DNA of 23,951 nucleotides, taken from the NCBI GenBank assembly GCA_041744375.1, contig JBGTLA010000019.1, positions 1 through 23,951 of the forward strand. The letters run 5' to 3'. Below the pieces are notes generated by a model that searched no databases, was not told the DNA's origin, and saw nothing but the letters and a program-made list of their open reading frames with translations. The position numbers and the translations under genes were made by a program. Shown piece by piece: positions 7,090 to 13,873 of this stretch. This DNA comes from JBGTLA01 sp041744375 (GTDB lineage Bacteria; Actinomycetota; Acidimicrobiia; Spongiisociales; ZC4RG35). How positions within the stretch are numbered: position 1 is the stretch's first letter; every line of letters starts with the position of its first letter.

Positions 7090-7137
7090 CTAGGAGAACT
7101 GTCGTCGAGCGCCGGAACGACTTGTTCAACAACGTTC

Positions 7138-7143
7138 TAGACT
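7138..7143 (+). promoter_or_regulatory. -10 box of the small membrane protein gene (leaderless)
   Basis: TAGACT is followed by CTGGCCG (seven bases) and then ATG 7151. There is no ribosome-binding site. The preceding 16 bases (TTGTTCAACAACGTTC) match the corresponding stretch before TAGCCT at 6434 except for three bases. Confidence 0.5.
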
Positions 7144-7150
7144 CTGGCCG

Positions 7151-7387
7151 ATGGCGGTGAGCTCGGCGGCGGTGGCGGTGGTTTTCGGCCTGATCATGGG
7201 TTGGGTCATGGGTCGCATGCTCGACGACCTCCGACCAATCATCCTCACGTTCGCCGCCGGGACCGTGCTGGGAGCGGTGACCTGGACAGTCAGCTCGCAA
7301 GTGTCGACTGCCACGGGTGGCGCCTCACTTGTGTTGGGGTGCGTCGCCGGGTTCCTCGGCCTGATCCCTCGCCACACCGCCTCCTGA
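7151..7387 (+). CDS. Small integral membrane protein, 78 aa
   Basis: The short protein has a hydrophobic N-terminal helix (about residues 4-23, with a GLIMGWVMGRM small-residue pattern) and a further hydrophobic hairpin at about 29-72 (ILTFAAGTVLGAVTWTV and ASLVLGCVAGFLGLI). It lacks a cleavable signal sequence. I do not recognise a family. ATG 7151 sits seven bases after a TAGACT box. The glycerate kinase gene downstream starts 32 bp later with its own -10 box, so the two need not be co-transcribed. The size, hydrophobicity and promoter geometry support a real gene; the function is unknown. Confidence 0.6.
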   Translation: MAVSSAAVAVVFGLIMGWVMGRMLDDLRPIILTFAAGTVLGAVTWTVSSQVSTATGGASLVLGCVAGFLGLIPRHTAS

Positions 7388-7407
7388 CTCGTCTGAGAGG
7401 TTGTCGG

Positions 7408-7413
7408 TACCCT
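7408..7413 (+). promoter_or_regulatory. -10 box of the glycerate kinase gene (leaderless)
   Basis: TACCCT is followed by CCGACG (six bases) and then ATG 7420. No ribosome site is present. The same hexamer and spacing recur at 9282. Confidence 0.55.
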
Positions 7414-7419
7414 CCGACG

Positions 7420-8724
7420 ATGGACTTCGATCCCGCCGTTCTGCACCACGACCCGTCCCGACGAGCCATCGTGGTGGAAATCTTGACGGCAGCCCTGGCG
7501 GCGGTCGACCCCGAGGCAGCGGTGAGCCGACACCTGACCAGACGAGGGACGACCATCGCGGTTGCTGGCACCGAGATCCCGGCGCAGGCGATCGCCATCG
7601 TGGCGTTCGGCAAGGCGGCCATTCCCATGGCGGGCGCGGCGGCAACAGCCTCGGCCGACCTTCCGATACGAGGGCTGGTGGTGTCTCCGGATCACGCCAG
7701 CACCAAACCACTCGACGGCTTCGACCACCACCTGGCACCTCATCCGCTACCGGATGAGCGGAGCGTCACTGCTGCTGTGGCCGCCCTCGAGTTGGTGGCC
7801 GACGCGAGACCCGACGAACTTGTGTTGTTCTTAGTCTCCGGAGGGGGATCGGCCCTCCTCGAAAAGCCGGCCAATGGGCTGTCGCTCGAAGATCTACGCA
7901 GCACCATCGCGGGGATGCTGCGCGGTGGGGTACCGATCGAGAGCATGAACACGGTCCGCACCCACCTGTCGGCGATCAAGGGCGGACGCCTGGCTGCGGC
8001 CTGCGCCTCGTCTCACATGGCGACACTTCTCATGTCCGACGTCTCGGGTCGACCTCCTGAGGTGGTGGCGTCGGGCCCCACACTGGGCGACTCCACCACC
8101 TATTCGGATGCTCTCGGTGTCCTCCGCCGGCACAAACTCGTCGACTCCGTACCCAACGACGTGATCGCCCACCTCGAAGCAGGCGCGAGGGGTCAACGAG
8201 AAGAGACTCCCGGCTCGGTTGGTGACCATGTGATGGCGATCGTGGCCGACGGGGCGGCAGCTGCGGCGGCGGCCGAGCGCTCAGCCACCGCCCGCAACAT
8301 TCGCGCATCCGTGGCCACCACCAGCCTGGAAGGCGAGGCCCGAACAGAGGCGGTGGCGGCGGTGCGTTCGGCTCCGGCCGCCGCCATGACCGTCTTCGCC
8401 GGAGAGACGACAGTCCTCGTGTCGGGATCGGGTGCCGGGGGACGTAACCAGGAAGCAGCGCTGGCCGCAGCGATGGAGATCGCCGGAAGCACAGACACCG
8501 TGTTCGCGGCACTCGGCACCGACGGGGTCGACGGTCCCACGGACGCCGCCGGAGCCATCGTCGACGGTCTCACGGTGGAAAGGGGCCGCCAAGCCGGGCT
8601 CACGGCCTCCGATCACCTGCTCGCCAATGACTCCCACCCGTTCTTGGCAGCTACCGGAGACCTGCTGCGCACCGGCCCCACTGGCACCAACGTCGGAGAT
8701 CTATGGCTCGTGTGGCGCCGGTGA
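7420..8724 (+). CDS. Glycerate 2-kinase (DUF4147/MOFRL family)
   Basis: The 434-residue protein contains the two domains of the GckA/GK-II family. The N-terminal DUF4147 domain has AIVAFGKAAIPMAGAA, RGLVVSPDHA, LFLVSGGGSALLEKP (about residues 135-149) and the VRTHLSAIKGGRLA stretch. The C-terminal MOFRL domain has ETTVLVSGSGAGGRNQEAALAAA, AALGTDGVDGPTDAAGA and the closing GPTGTNVGDLWLV. The family phosphorylates D-glycerate at C2 with ATP, giving 2-phosphoglycerate and linking glyoxylate or serine breakdown to glycolysis. It is cytoplasmic. ATG 7420 was chosen because it gives the family's usual N-terminus and lies six bases after TACCCT; the open frame upstream only reads through the neighbour out of frame. 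No other glycerate-pathway gene is adjacent. Confidence 0.9.
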   Translation: MDFDPAVLHHDPSRRAIVVEILTAALAAVDPEAAVSRHLTRRGTTIAVAGTEIPAQAIAIVAFGKAAIPMAGAAATASADLPIRGLVVSPDHASTKPLDGFDHHLAPHPLPDERSVTAAVAALELVADARPDELVLFLVSGGGSALLEKPANGLSLEDLRSTIAGMLRGGVPIESMNTVRTHLSAIKGGRLAAACASSHMATLLMSDVSGRPPEVVASGPTLGDSTTYSDALGVLRRHKLVDSVPNDVIAHLEAGARGQREETPGSVGDHVMAIVADGAAAAAAAERSATARNIRASVATTSLEGEARTEAVAAVRSAPAAAMTVFAGETTVLVSGSGAGGRNQEAALAAAMEIAGSTDTVFAALGTDGVDGPTDAAGAIVDGLTVERGRQAGLTASDHLLANDSHPFLAATGDLLRTGPTGTNVGDLWLVWRR

Positions 8725-8766
8725 ATCCTCGCCAATGGTTGGGGTCTTTCGTCGAGGCACTGGCAC

Positions 8767-8785
8767 GGGGGCCCTCAGGAGCCCC
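8767..8785. terminator. Possible hairpin between convergent genes
   Basis: A short G/C-rich inverted repeat (GGGGC-CCT opposite AGG-A-GCCCC) overlaps the stop codon of the minus-strand gene and lies 42 bases after the glycerate kinase stop. The loop is very tight and there is a one-base bulge, so this is a weak call. Confidence 0.25.
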
Positions 8786-9221
8786 ACTTGGAGACCATGG
8801 CGACAATCGTCACGGCCACCACGACGGTGTCGAACGCGCCGAAGCCGGCGATCGAGCGCTCCACCGGGGCGGCCAAGGCGGAGTCACCACTCTCGTGCAA
8901 GTCGGCTGCCCGCCGACCCCGGGGTGCAAAGACCGCCATTCCCAGCACCGCTCCGAGGATCACGGCCAGAAACCCGATCGACACAAACAGGTCGGCGAAG
9001 CCGTAGGGACCGCTGGTCACCAGGAATATGCCCGAAACCAAGACGACGATCGTGGCGGGCATGTAGAGGACCCGGCCCATCCTGACAGTGGCCCTCCACC
9101 ATTGAGCTGCCGACGCTCCACCGGCGCGCACGAAGTGGGGAGTGACGACGCCCTGAGTGACGTTGGCTCCGAACCAGGAAGCGGCCGCCAGGATGTGGAG
9201 AACGAGAAGGGTGGTTCGCAT
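8775..9221 (-). CDS. Four-helix integral membrane protein (CopD/DUF2269-like)
   Basis: The 148-residue protein has four clear hydrophobic segments, about residues 2-22 (LLVLHILAAASWFGANV), 50-70, 76-100 and 127-143. The first helix, LHILAAASWFGA, with a histidine followed by a Trp-Phe pair, resembles the start of CopD/DUF2269-type membrane proteins, but I see no complete set of metal or haem ligands, so the function is open. ATG 9221 lies six bases after a TAGGAT box (9233-9228), so the mRNA is probably leaderless. It is divergent from the truncated haemoglobin gene, 72 bp away, and the two may share regulation. Confidence 0.7.
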   Translation of the reverse strand: MRTTLLVLHILAAASWFGANVTQGVVTPHFVRAGGASAAQWWRATVRMGRVLYMPATIVVLVSGIFLVTSGPYGFADLFVSIGFLAVILGAVLGMAVFAPRGRRAADLHESGDSALAAPVERSIAGFGAFDTVVVAVTIVAMVSKWGS

Positions 9222-9227
9222 CCGGCC

Positions 9228-9233
9228 ATCCTA
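9228..9233 (-). promoter_or_regulatory. -10 box of the four-helix membrane protein gene (leaderless)
   Basis: On the minus strand TAGGAT is followed by GGCCGG (six bases) and ATG 9221. It is divergent to the haemoglobin promoter at 9282. Confidence 0.5.
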
Positions 9234-9281
9234 TCGGGGACATTCCGTCTCCGGTCCGGACACGAACCGTCGCCGGGGCCG

Positions 9282-9287
9282 TACCCT
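9282..9287 (+). promoter_or_regulatory. -10 box of the truncated haemoglobin gene (leaderless)
   Basis: TACCCT is followed by GATGCC (six bases) and then GTG 9294. It also decides the start codon, since larger open frames run through this region. Confidence 0.55.
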
Positions 9288-9293
9288 GATGCC

Positions 9294-9713
9294 GTGGATA
9301 TCGGACGCCAACCCGACACCGCCCGGCCGTGGGGAGATGCCGAGACGGTCTATGAAGAGATCGGCGGCGACGAAGCCGTGCGCCGGCTCTCGGACGCCTT
9401 CTACGACGCGGTCGAGGCCGACTCTCCCACTCTGCGGGCGATGCTCCCGCGCGACACCTCCGTCTCGAGACAGAAGCTGTATGAGTTCTTGAGCGGCTGG
9501 ATGGGGGGCCCCCAGCTCTACTGGGAACGGCGAGGGCACCCGGCCCTGCGCATGCGCCACGCCCCTTTCCCCATCGACAGTGAGGCCGCCCGACAGTGGT
9601 CGGAGTGCATGCGAACCGCCATCGCCTCTTGCGGCATCACAGAGCCCTTGGCCCGGTGGCTCGACCAGCAACTGGACGGTGTGGCCGTGATGCTGCGCAA
9701 CCGACCCGACTGA
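9294..9713 (+). CDS. Group II truncated haemoglobin (GlbO-like)
   Basis: The 139-residue protein shows the group II truncated globin pattern: VYEEIGGDEAVRRLSDAFYDAVEAD with the B9-B10 Phe-Tyr pair, FLSGWMGGPQLYWERRGHPALRMRHAPFPID with the proximal F8 histidine in RMRHAPF, then a W and C in EAARQWSECMRTAI corresponding to the conserved G-helix tryptophan region. Such proteins bind O2 or NO and are linked to oxidative or nitrosative stress defence; they act in the cytoplasm. The GTG start at 9294 sits six bases after TACCCT. Longer readings upstream are antisense or non-homologous. The gene converges with znuC, and their stop codons share a hairpin. Confidence 0.9.
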   Translation: MDIGRQPDTARPWGDAETVYEEIGGDEAVRRLSDAFYDAVEADSPTLRAMLPRDTSVSRQKLYEFLSGWMGGPQLYWERRGHPALRMRHAPFPIDSEAARQWSECMRTAIASCGITEPLARWLDQQLDGVAVMLRNRPD

Positions 9714-9733
9714 GGGTGTGGCGTCCCCTCAGT
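9709..9733. terminator. Bidirectional stem-loop over two convergent stop codons
   Basis: ACTGAGGG (9709-9716) and CCCTCAGT (9726-9733) form a perfect 8-bp stem with a nine-base loop. Each arm contains the TGA of one of the convergent genes (truncated haemoglobin and znuC). There is no T-run. Confidence 0.5.
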
Positions 9734-10559
9734 GATCGTGCGGGCCCGGGTGCTCGTAGCGGGGAGGCTCCACATGGACGTGCCTGCCGGCCACCGGAGC
9801 GTGGGCGGCATCGTCGAGATGGACATGACCGGCGCCATCGGAGACTTTGAATCGGTAAGCCACCGAGAGATTCTCGGGAGTGAGGACGTCATCCCCTGGA
9901 CCTTCCGCCACGACTCGCCCGGCAAGAAGAATCACATGATCTGAGGATCGGGCCTCCTCGAGGTCATGGGTGGTGACGACCACGGGGCGACCCGACGCTC
10001 TCTCGACCTCGATGGCCTCATGGATCACCCGAGCCGAGACCAGGTCGAGGGCGGTGGTGGGCTCGTCGAGAAGCAACACATCTCGATCCTGAACGAGACC
10101 CTGGGCGACGAAGACCCGTTGTCGCTGCCCACCAGAGAGCTCGCGCACATGCCGACCTGCCACCTCGGCCAGGTCGAGAAGTGCGATAGCCTCCGCCACG
10201 GCTTCGTGGTCACGCGCCCCGGCGCGCCGAACCATGCCCAGCGAGGCGTAACGGCCCATGGCCACGACCTCGCCAACGGTTACCGGAAGCGAATCGTTGA
10301 CCTTGGTGCTTTGCGGTACGAACGCCACCCGTGCTCGGGCTTGTCGGGGAGAGACTCCGAGCACGGTGATCTCGCCGGAGGCGGGACGATGGAGCCCGGC
10401 CACAGCAGCCAAGAGGGTCGACTTGCCCGAACCATTGGGGCCGATGAGAGAGGTCACCCCCGACCGGGGGATAACGAAGTCCGATGCGGCCAAGGCGACG
10501 ATGTCGCCGAAACGCAACTCGAGACCCCGACCCCGGGCGGCCCAGCGCGAGTCGCTCAC
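9729..10559 (-). CDS. znuC: Zinc ABC transporter ATP-binding protein ZnuC with His-rich tail
   Basis: The 276-residue ABC ATPase has Walker A GPNGSGKST (about residues 39-47), Q-loop VAFVPQS, signature LSGGQRQR, Walker B VLLLDEPT and H-loop VTTHDLEEA. The order, length and location beside zur, znuA and znuB identify it as the ATPase of a zinc (or less likely manganese) uptake system at the inner face of the membrane. The last 35 or so residues are unusual: they hold eight histidines in a loose pattern (GHVHLDD..., GRHVHVE..., YEHPGPHDH), so this cytoplasmic subunit may itself sense or buffer metal. The GTG start at 10559 overlaps the zur stop by four bases (GTGA); an in-frame upstream alternative at 10577 is less likely. 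It is expressed with zur and controlled from the zur-znuA intergenic region. Confidence 0.9.
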   Translation of the reverse strand: MSDSRWAARGRGLELRFGDIVALAASDFVIPRSGVTSLIGPNGSGKSTLLAAVAGLHRPASGEITVLGVSPRQARARVAFVPQSTKVNDSLPVTVGEVVAMGRYASLGMVRRAGARDHEAVAEAIALLDLAEVAGRHVRELSGGQRQRVFVAQGLVQDRDVLLLDEPTTALDLVSARVIHEAIEVERASGRPVVVTTHDLEEARSSDHVILLAGRVVAEGPGDDVLTPENLSVAYRFKVSDGAGHVHLDDAAHAPVAGRHVHVEPPRYEHPGPHDH

Positions 10560-11011
10560 TGTTGACACGAACCACACACACCTTCGACCTCGAGGTTGTG
10601 GCCCGCAACCTCATAGCCTGCGTCCTCGGCCAGCCGGGCAGCGAGGCGGTCGAGCGTGGCCTCGGCCTCGTCTCCCAATTCGACGTCCTCGACCATTCCG
10701 CAATCGAGGCACACCAGGTGATGGTGGTGTCCGGTGAGCCACTCCGCCAGCTCGAAACGAGCCAGCCCATCGACATCATGGTGCTTCTCCAATACGCCGG
10801 CGCCATCGAGGACCGTGAGCGACCGGTACAGCGACGACAACGGGATGTTCGACATCCGACGGTGAAGCTCGGCCGCCGACTCGGGCCCCCCGAGACGAAC
10901 CATCGTCGTAACGACAGCACGGCGACCGTTCGTGTACCGGATTTCTTGCTCGGCGAGACGCCGTCGAACCGATTCGTGCAACTCGGCCGGCTTGATGGTG
11001 TCTGTTGGCAT
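10556..11011 (-). CDS. zur: Fur-family zinc uptake regulator Zur
   Basis: The 151-residue protein has the Fur-family layout: a winged-helix N-terminal half (ESVRRRLAEQEIRYTNGRRAVVTTMVRLGGPESAAELHRRM...LSSLYRSLTVLDGAGVLEK) and a C-terminal metal-binding half with HHHHLVCLDCG (a C-x-x-C pair of the structural zinc site) and CGSCQQ at the end (second C-x-x-C). In Zur proteins zinc-loaded protein represses zinc uptake genes. Its position immediately beside znuABC genes supports Zur over Fur or Mur. ATG 11011 follows GGAGCGAAGG. It is transcribed away from znuA and overlaps znuC by four bases, so repression at the intergenic operator would control both arms, including zur itself. Confidence 0.88.
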   Translation of the reverse strand: MPTDTIKPAELHESVRRRLAEQEIRYTNGRRAVVTTMVRLGGPESAAELHRRMSNIPLSSLYRSLTVLDGAGVLEKHHDVDGLARFELAEWLTGHHHHLVCLDCGMVEDVELGDEAEATLDRLAARLAEDAGYEVAGHNLEVEGVCGSCQQ

Positions 11012-11044
11012 GACCTTCGCTCCTATTTGAACTAACAGAAATGA

Positions 11045-11083
11045 GATTGGTACTGTTTCCCAATCAAGTGATTGTGATTCTCA
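11045..11083. promoter_or_regulatory. Putative Zur operator between zur and znuA
   Basis: TGATTGTGATTCTCA (11069-11083) matches the 15-bp actinobacterial Zur-box pattern TGAAAATGATTTTCA at 11 of 15 positions. Next to it, GATTGG (11045-11050) and CCAATC (11060-11065) form a second inverted repeat, and CAATCA/TGATTG (11061-11074) a third that overlaps the box. The region is unusually A/T-rich for this DNA and lies in the only gap between the divergent zinc genes. Consensus recalled from the literature, not computed. Confidence 0.55.
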
Positions 11084-11129
11084 ATACTGACATAGAGTTG
11101 AGAAGGATGTCAAACGGAAGGTTTCCCAC

Positions 11130-12215
11130 ATGCGACGCATTCTCACCATTCTCATCGCCGCTCTGGTAGCCGCTTGCGGCTCGAATGCCCTCCCCTCCAC
11201 CACCACTCTCCCCTCCGTCACCACAACCCCTACCACCGAATCGACGCTGGAGTCGAGCCCGGAGGTGACCCCGGAGACAACTGCCGAAACGGACGACCCC
11301 GACCTGGTCATCGTCGTCACCACGAGCATCCTGGGCGACGTCGTCAAACACACCGTGGGTGACGCCGCCAGCGTCGAGGTGCTCATGGGACCCGGTGTCG
11401 ACCCGCACGACCTTCAGGCGTCGGCAGCCCAAGCCGCTCTCATGCGCACCGCCGATCTGGTCGTGATCAATGGGCTGAATCTGGAAGAAGGACTCCTGGA
11501 TGTGATCGCCGCCGCCGAGAACGACGGCGCCAACGTCCTCTCGCTGGGAGAGTTGCTCGATCCCCTCCCCTTCGATGGTGACGACGACCACCACGACGAC
11601 CACGACCACGACGACTCAGATCATGATGACCACGACCACGACGACTCAGACCACGACGATGGACACGCGCACGATCACGGTGACGAAGATCCTCACTTCT
11701 GGTTCGACCCCCGCCGCATGGCTGCCGCCGTCGACCTCGTCGCCGCTGCAGTCATCTCGATCAAGGGAGAGCCAGCCGCCGATGTCACCGAACGGGCCGC
11801 CCAATACCGAGCCGAGATCCTCGCCATGGACGAAGCCATCGGCGACACCCTTGCCTCCATCCCGCCTGAGCGCCGCAAGCTGGTGACCACTCACGACAAC
11901 CTGGGGTACCTGGCCGATCGCTACGACTTCGAGGTGGTCGGCACGGTCATACCCGGTGGGAGCACCCTCGCCCAACCGAGCAGCGCCGACTTGGCTGAGC
12001 TGGTGGCCACCCTGGAGCGCGAGAACGTGCGAGCGATATTCACCGACAGCTTCGCCCCAGACTCGCTCGCCCAGGCCGTAGCGAGCGAACTGGGCGACGC
12101 GGTCACGGTTCACGAGTTGTACACCGACGCCCTGGGCGAACCCGGGTCCGGGGCGGACACCTATCTTGGGTTGATGGAAACGACCGCAGTCACCATCGCC
12201 GAGGCCTTGGGATGA
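11130..12215 (+). CDS. znuA: Zinc ABC transporter substrate-binding lipoprotein ZnuA
   Basis: The 361-residue protein begins with a lipoprotein signal (MRRILTILIAALVAAC, lipid-anchored Cys16) followed by a Thr/Ser/Pro/Glu linker to about residue 56. The cluster A-I metal-binding fold follows: IVVTTSILGDVV, metal ligand H93 in GVDPHD, then a long His/Asp loop (about 150-188), H189 in DPHFWFDP, a later histidine in KLVTTHDNLGYLADRYDF, and TDSFAPDSLAQAVASELG. The His/Asp-rich loop is typical of zinc rather than manganese binders. It delivers zinc to ZnuB/ZnuC from outside the cell. ATG 11130 follows GGAAGG by eight bases. znuB starts 13 bp after its stop, so the two are one unit, presumably repressed by Zur. 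Confidence 0.92.
   Translation: MRRILTILIAALVAACGSNALPSTTTLPSVTTTPTTESTLESSPEVTPETTAETDDPDLVIVVTTSILGDVVKHTVGDAASVEVLMGPGVDPHDLQASAAQAALMRTADLVVINGLNLEEGLLDVIAAAENDGANVLSLGELLDPLPFDGDDDHHDDHDHDDSDHDDHDHDDSDHDDGHAHDHGDEDPHFWFDPRRMAAAVDLVAAAVISIKGEPAADVTERAAQYRAEILAMDEAIGDTLASIPPERRKLVTTHDNLGYLADRYDFEVVGTVIPGGSTLAQPSSADLAELVATLERENVRAIFTDSFAPDSLAQAVASELGDAVTVHELYTDALGEPGSGADTYLGLMETTAVTIAEALG
11595..11654 (+). repeat. 30-bp tandem duplication in the ZnuA His/Asp loop
   Basis: Two 30-nt units (11595-11624 and 11625-11654) each encode DDHDHDDSDH. They differ by only a few bases (for example GATCAT versus GACCAC at the end), which indicates a recent duplication or active length variation of the metal-binding loop. 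Confidence 0.8.
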
Positions 12216-12228
12216 GAGCGCGACCGCC

Positions 12229-13047
12229 GTGGATTGGCTGATCGAACCATTTCAGTTCGCCTTCATGCAGAGGGCCCTCATCGCCGGGGCCCTGGCTGCC
12301 CTGACCACTGCCTTGGTCGGAACCTGGGTGGTGTTACGAGGTCTGACGTTCATGGGCGACGCCCTCGCCCACGGGGTGCTTCCCGGCATCGCGTTGGGGG
12401 TTCTCTGGGGCTTCGATCTGACACTGGGGGCGGCGGCCTCCGCCCTCGTCATGGTGGCGGGCATCAATCTCGTTCATCGACGGAGCCGGCTCACAGAAGA
12501 CACCGGGATCGGGCTCTTGTTCGTCGGGATGTTGGCAGCTGGGGTCGTGATCATCTCTCGCACGGCCAGTTACACAGGAAGCCTGACGGGCATCCTTTTT
12601 GGTGACGCCCTCGGCGCCACCACCCGCGATATCGCCCTCCTGGGTGGAGCGCTGGCTCTCGTGCTCGGCACCACCGTCGCCTTCTATCGCTCGTTCCTCG
12701 TTCTCTCTTTCAACGACCAGAAGGCCGAGATGCTCGGCCTTCGCCCCCGCCTCGCTCACGTCGTCATGCTCACGCTGGTGACTGCCGCCGTCGTGTCGTC
12801 ATTCCAGACGGTGGGCACGCTACTCGTGTTCGGGTTGCTGGTAGCCCCTCCTGCCACCGCCTCGCTCATCGCCCGACGGGTGCCGGCAATGATGGGAGTC
12901 GCTGGTTTGCTTGGTGTAGCCGCGGTAGGGGTAGGCCTGCTGACATCCTTCCACGCCGGCACCGCCGCTAGTGCCACCATCGCCGCCGTGGCGGTGGCCA
13001 CTTTCTTTGCAGTTCTCACCTTTCGACCTCTGGCCACCACCCGCTGA
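12229..13047 (+). CDS. znuB: Zinc ABC transporter permease ZnuB
   Basis: The 272-residue, highly hydrophobic protein belongs to the ABC-3 permease family. Visible landmarks are FMQRALIAGALAALTTALVGTWVVLRGLTFMGDALAHGVLPGIALG at the N-terminus, TGIGLLFVGMLAAGVVIIS, LTGILFGDALGAT, LSFNDQKAEMLGLRPRL (the cytoplasmic ATPase-coupling loop), and VVSSFQTVGTLLVFGLLVAPPATASLIARR. About eight membrane helices are expected. It forms the channel for zinc supplied by ZnuA and powered by ZnuC. The start is GTG 12229, 13 bp after znuA; no strong ribosome site is seen, so coupling to znuA translation is likely. Confidence 0.92.
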   Translation: MDWLIEPFQFAFMQRALIAGALAALTTALVGTWVVLRGLTFMGDALAHGVLPGIALGVLWGFDLTLGAAASALVMVAGINLVHRRSRLTEDTGIGLLFVGMLAAGVVIISRTASYTGSLTGILFGDALGATTRDIALLGGALALVLGTTVAFYRSFLVLSFNDQKAEMLGLRPRLAHVVMLTLVTAAVVSSFQTVGTLLVFGLLVAPPATASLIARRVPAMMGVAGLLGVAAVGVGLLTSFHAGTAASATIAAVAVATFFAVLTFRPLATTR

Positions 13048-13120
13048 CGCTTCTCAGACGGTGGGGGCAAGCGCAAATTGATGATGGGCGCGGCAGTCGT
13101 GCTGGCCGAGATGTGAGCGG

Positions 13121-13137
13121 GAATCCGATTCGGATTC
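13121..13137. terminator. 8-1-8 perfect palindrome between znuB and the convergent gene
   Basis: GAATCCGA-T-TCGGATTC is a perfect palindrome 74 bp after the znuB stop, and it touches the stop codon of the convergent minus-strand gene. It may end transcription of one or both genes. Its one-base spacer would give a tight RNA loop, so a protein-binding site is an alternative. Confidence 0.4.
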
Positions 13138-13873
13138 AGTAGTCGTAGGGCTGCTGCGGACGGTCGGTCGGAACCTGGGACTCGATCGGCAACACCGGGA
13201 CCGGCAAATCGTCCTCGAGTTCGACAAAGACACCTTCCCAGGTTCCTTCGACGCTCACCCACTGCTCGGTGGGAGGAACGGTGCCGACCCCGGTGACGGC
13301 AATCTGAAGCGGCAGGGCGTCCGCTGCACAACAAGAGAAGGTGAAGCGAGTCAGCAGGTAACCCTCGTCGAGGCTGTCGTGCGGAACGACGAAACCGACT
13401 ATCCGCACCGGCACGGCTTCCACCTGCTCGGGGGCGTGATAGGCGCGCAGGAGAAACTCGCGGACCGATGCGTCGGTGGCGCCGTCGACGGGGGCACCGA
13501 GGGGAGGCAGGCCGCTCGACGTGGCCCCGCTCACGCTGCGGTTCTGGTCGCCTCGGTCGGCCACGAACGCTCCCAAGGGGGCCGGGGCAATCAGGAACAC
13601 CGTCATGACGGGCAACAGCATGACGAGGCCGACTCTCCCCACGAGGTTGCCATGAACGTTCTCATGGTCGAGGAGGTCGTCGGTCTCTTCGCCAACCGCC
13701 TCACTCCGTCGGAACACGGCTGGAAGACCGACCGCCGCCAGCAGCACCGCCGACGCCAACAGGGGAATTCCGAGGCCGGTCCGCACGTACGACTGGAAGG
13801 CTCCACTGAAGACAAGGTTGAAGACCACAGCAGCCACCGCTAGCAGAACGGTGCCTTCGGTGTCACGTTTCAC
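13136..13873 (-). CDS. TIGR03943/DUF1980 family membrane protein (permease partner)
   Basis: The 245-residue protein has two N-terminal hydrophobic helices (about residues 8-26 and 32-50), a charged cytoplasmic stretch, a third helix at about 74-96 (VGLVMLLPVMTVFLIAPAPLGAF), and then a soluble C-terminal half. That half carries VPVRIVGFVVPHD, LTRFTFSCCAADALPLQIAV (a Cys-Cys pair) and WVSVEGTW, the conserved pattern of TIGR03943 proteins, which are encoded beside PF03773 permeases. The GTG at 13873 overlaps the permease stop by four bases (GTGA), the usual coupling geometry here; GTG 13885 in the same frame is an alternative. The Cys-Cys motif and the neighbouring zinc genes suggest metal handling, but the biochemical role is unknown. 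Confidence 0.82.
   Translation of the reverse strand: MKRDTEGTVLLAVAAVVFNLVFSGAFQSYVRTGLGIPLLASAVLLAAVGLPAVFRRSEAVGEETDDLLDHENVHGNLVGRVGLVMLLPVMTVFLIAPAPLGAFVADRGDQNRSVSGATSSGLPPLGAPVDGATDASVREFLLRAYHAPEQVEAVPVRIVGFVVPHDSLDEGYLLTRFTFSCCAADALPLQIAVTGVGTVPPTEQWVSVEGTWEGVFVELEDDLPVPVLPIESQVPTDRPQQPYDY

Noticed and set aside
8703..9713. Long plus-strand reading that ends in the truncated haemoglobin
   Set aside because: The N-terminal 197 residues are antisense to the four-helix membrane gene and unlike any globin; GTG 9294 gives a normal-length globin with a -10 box.
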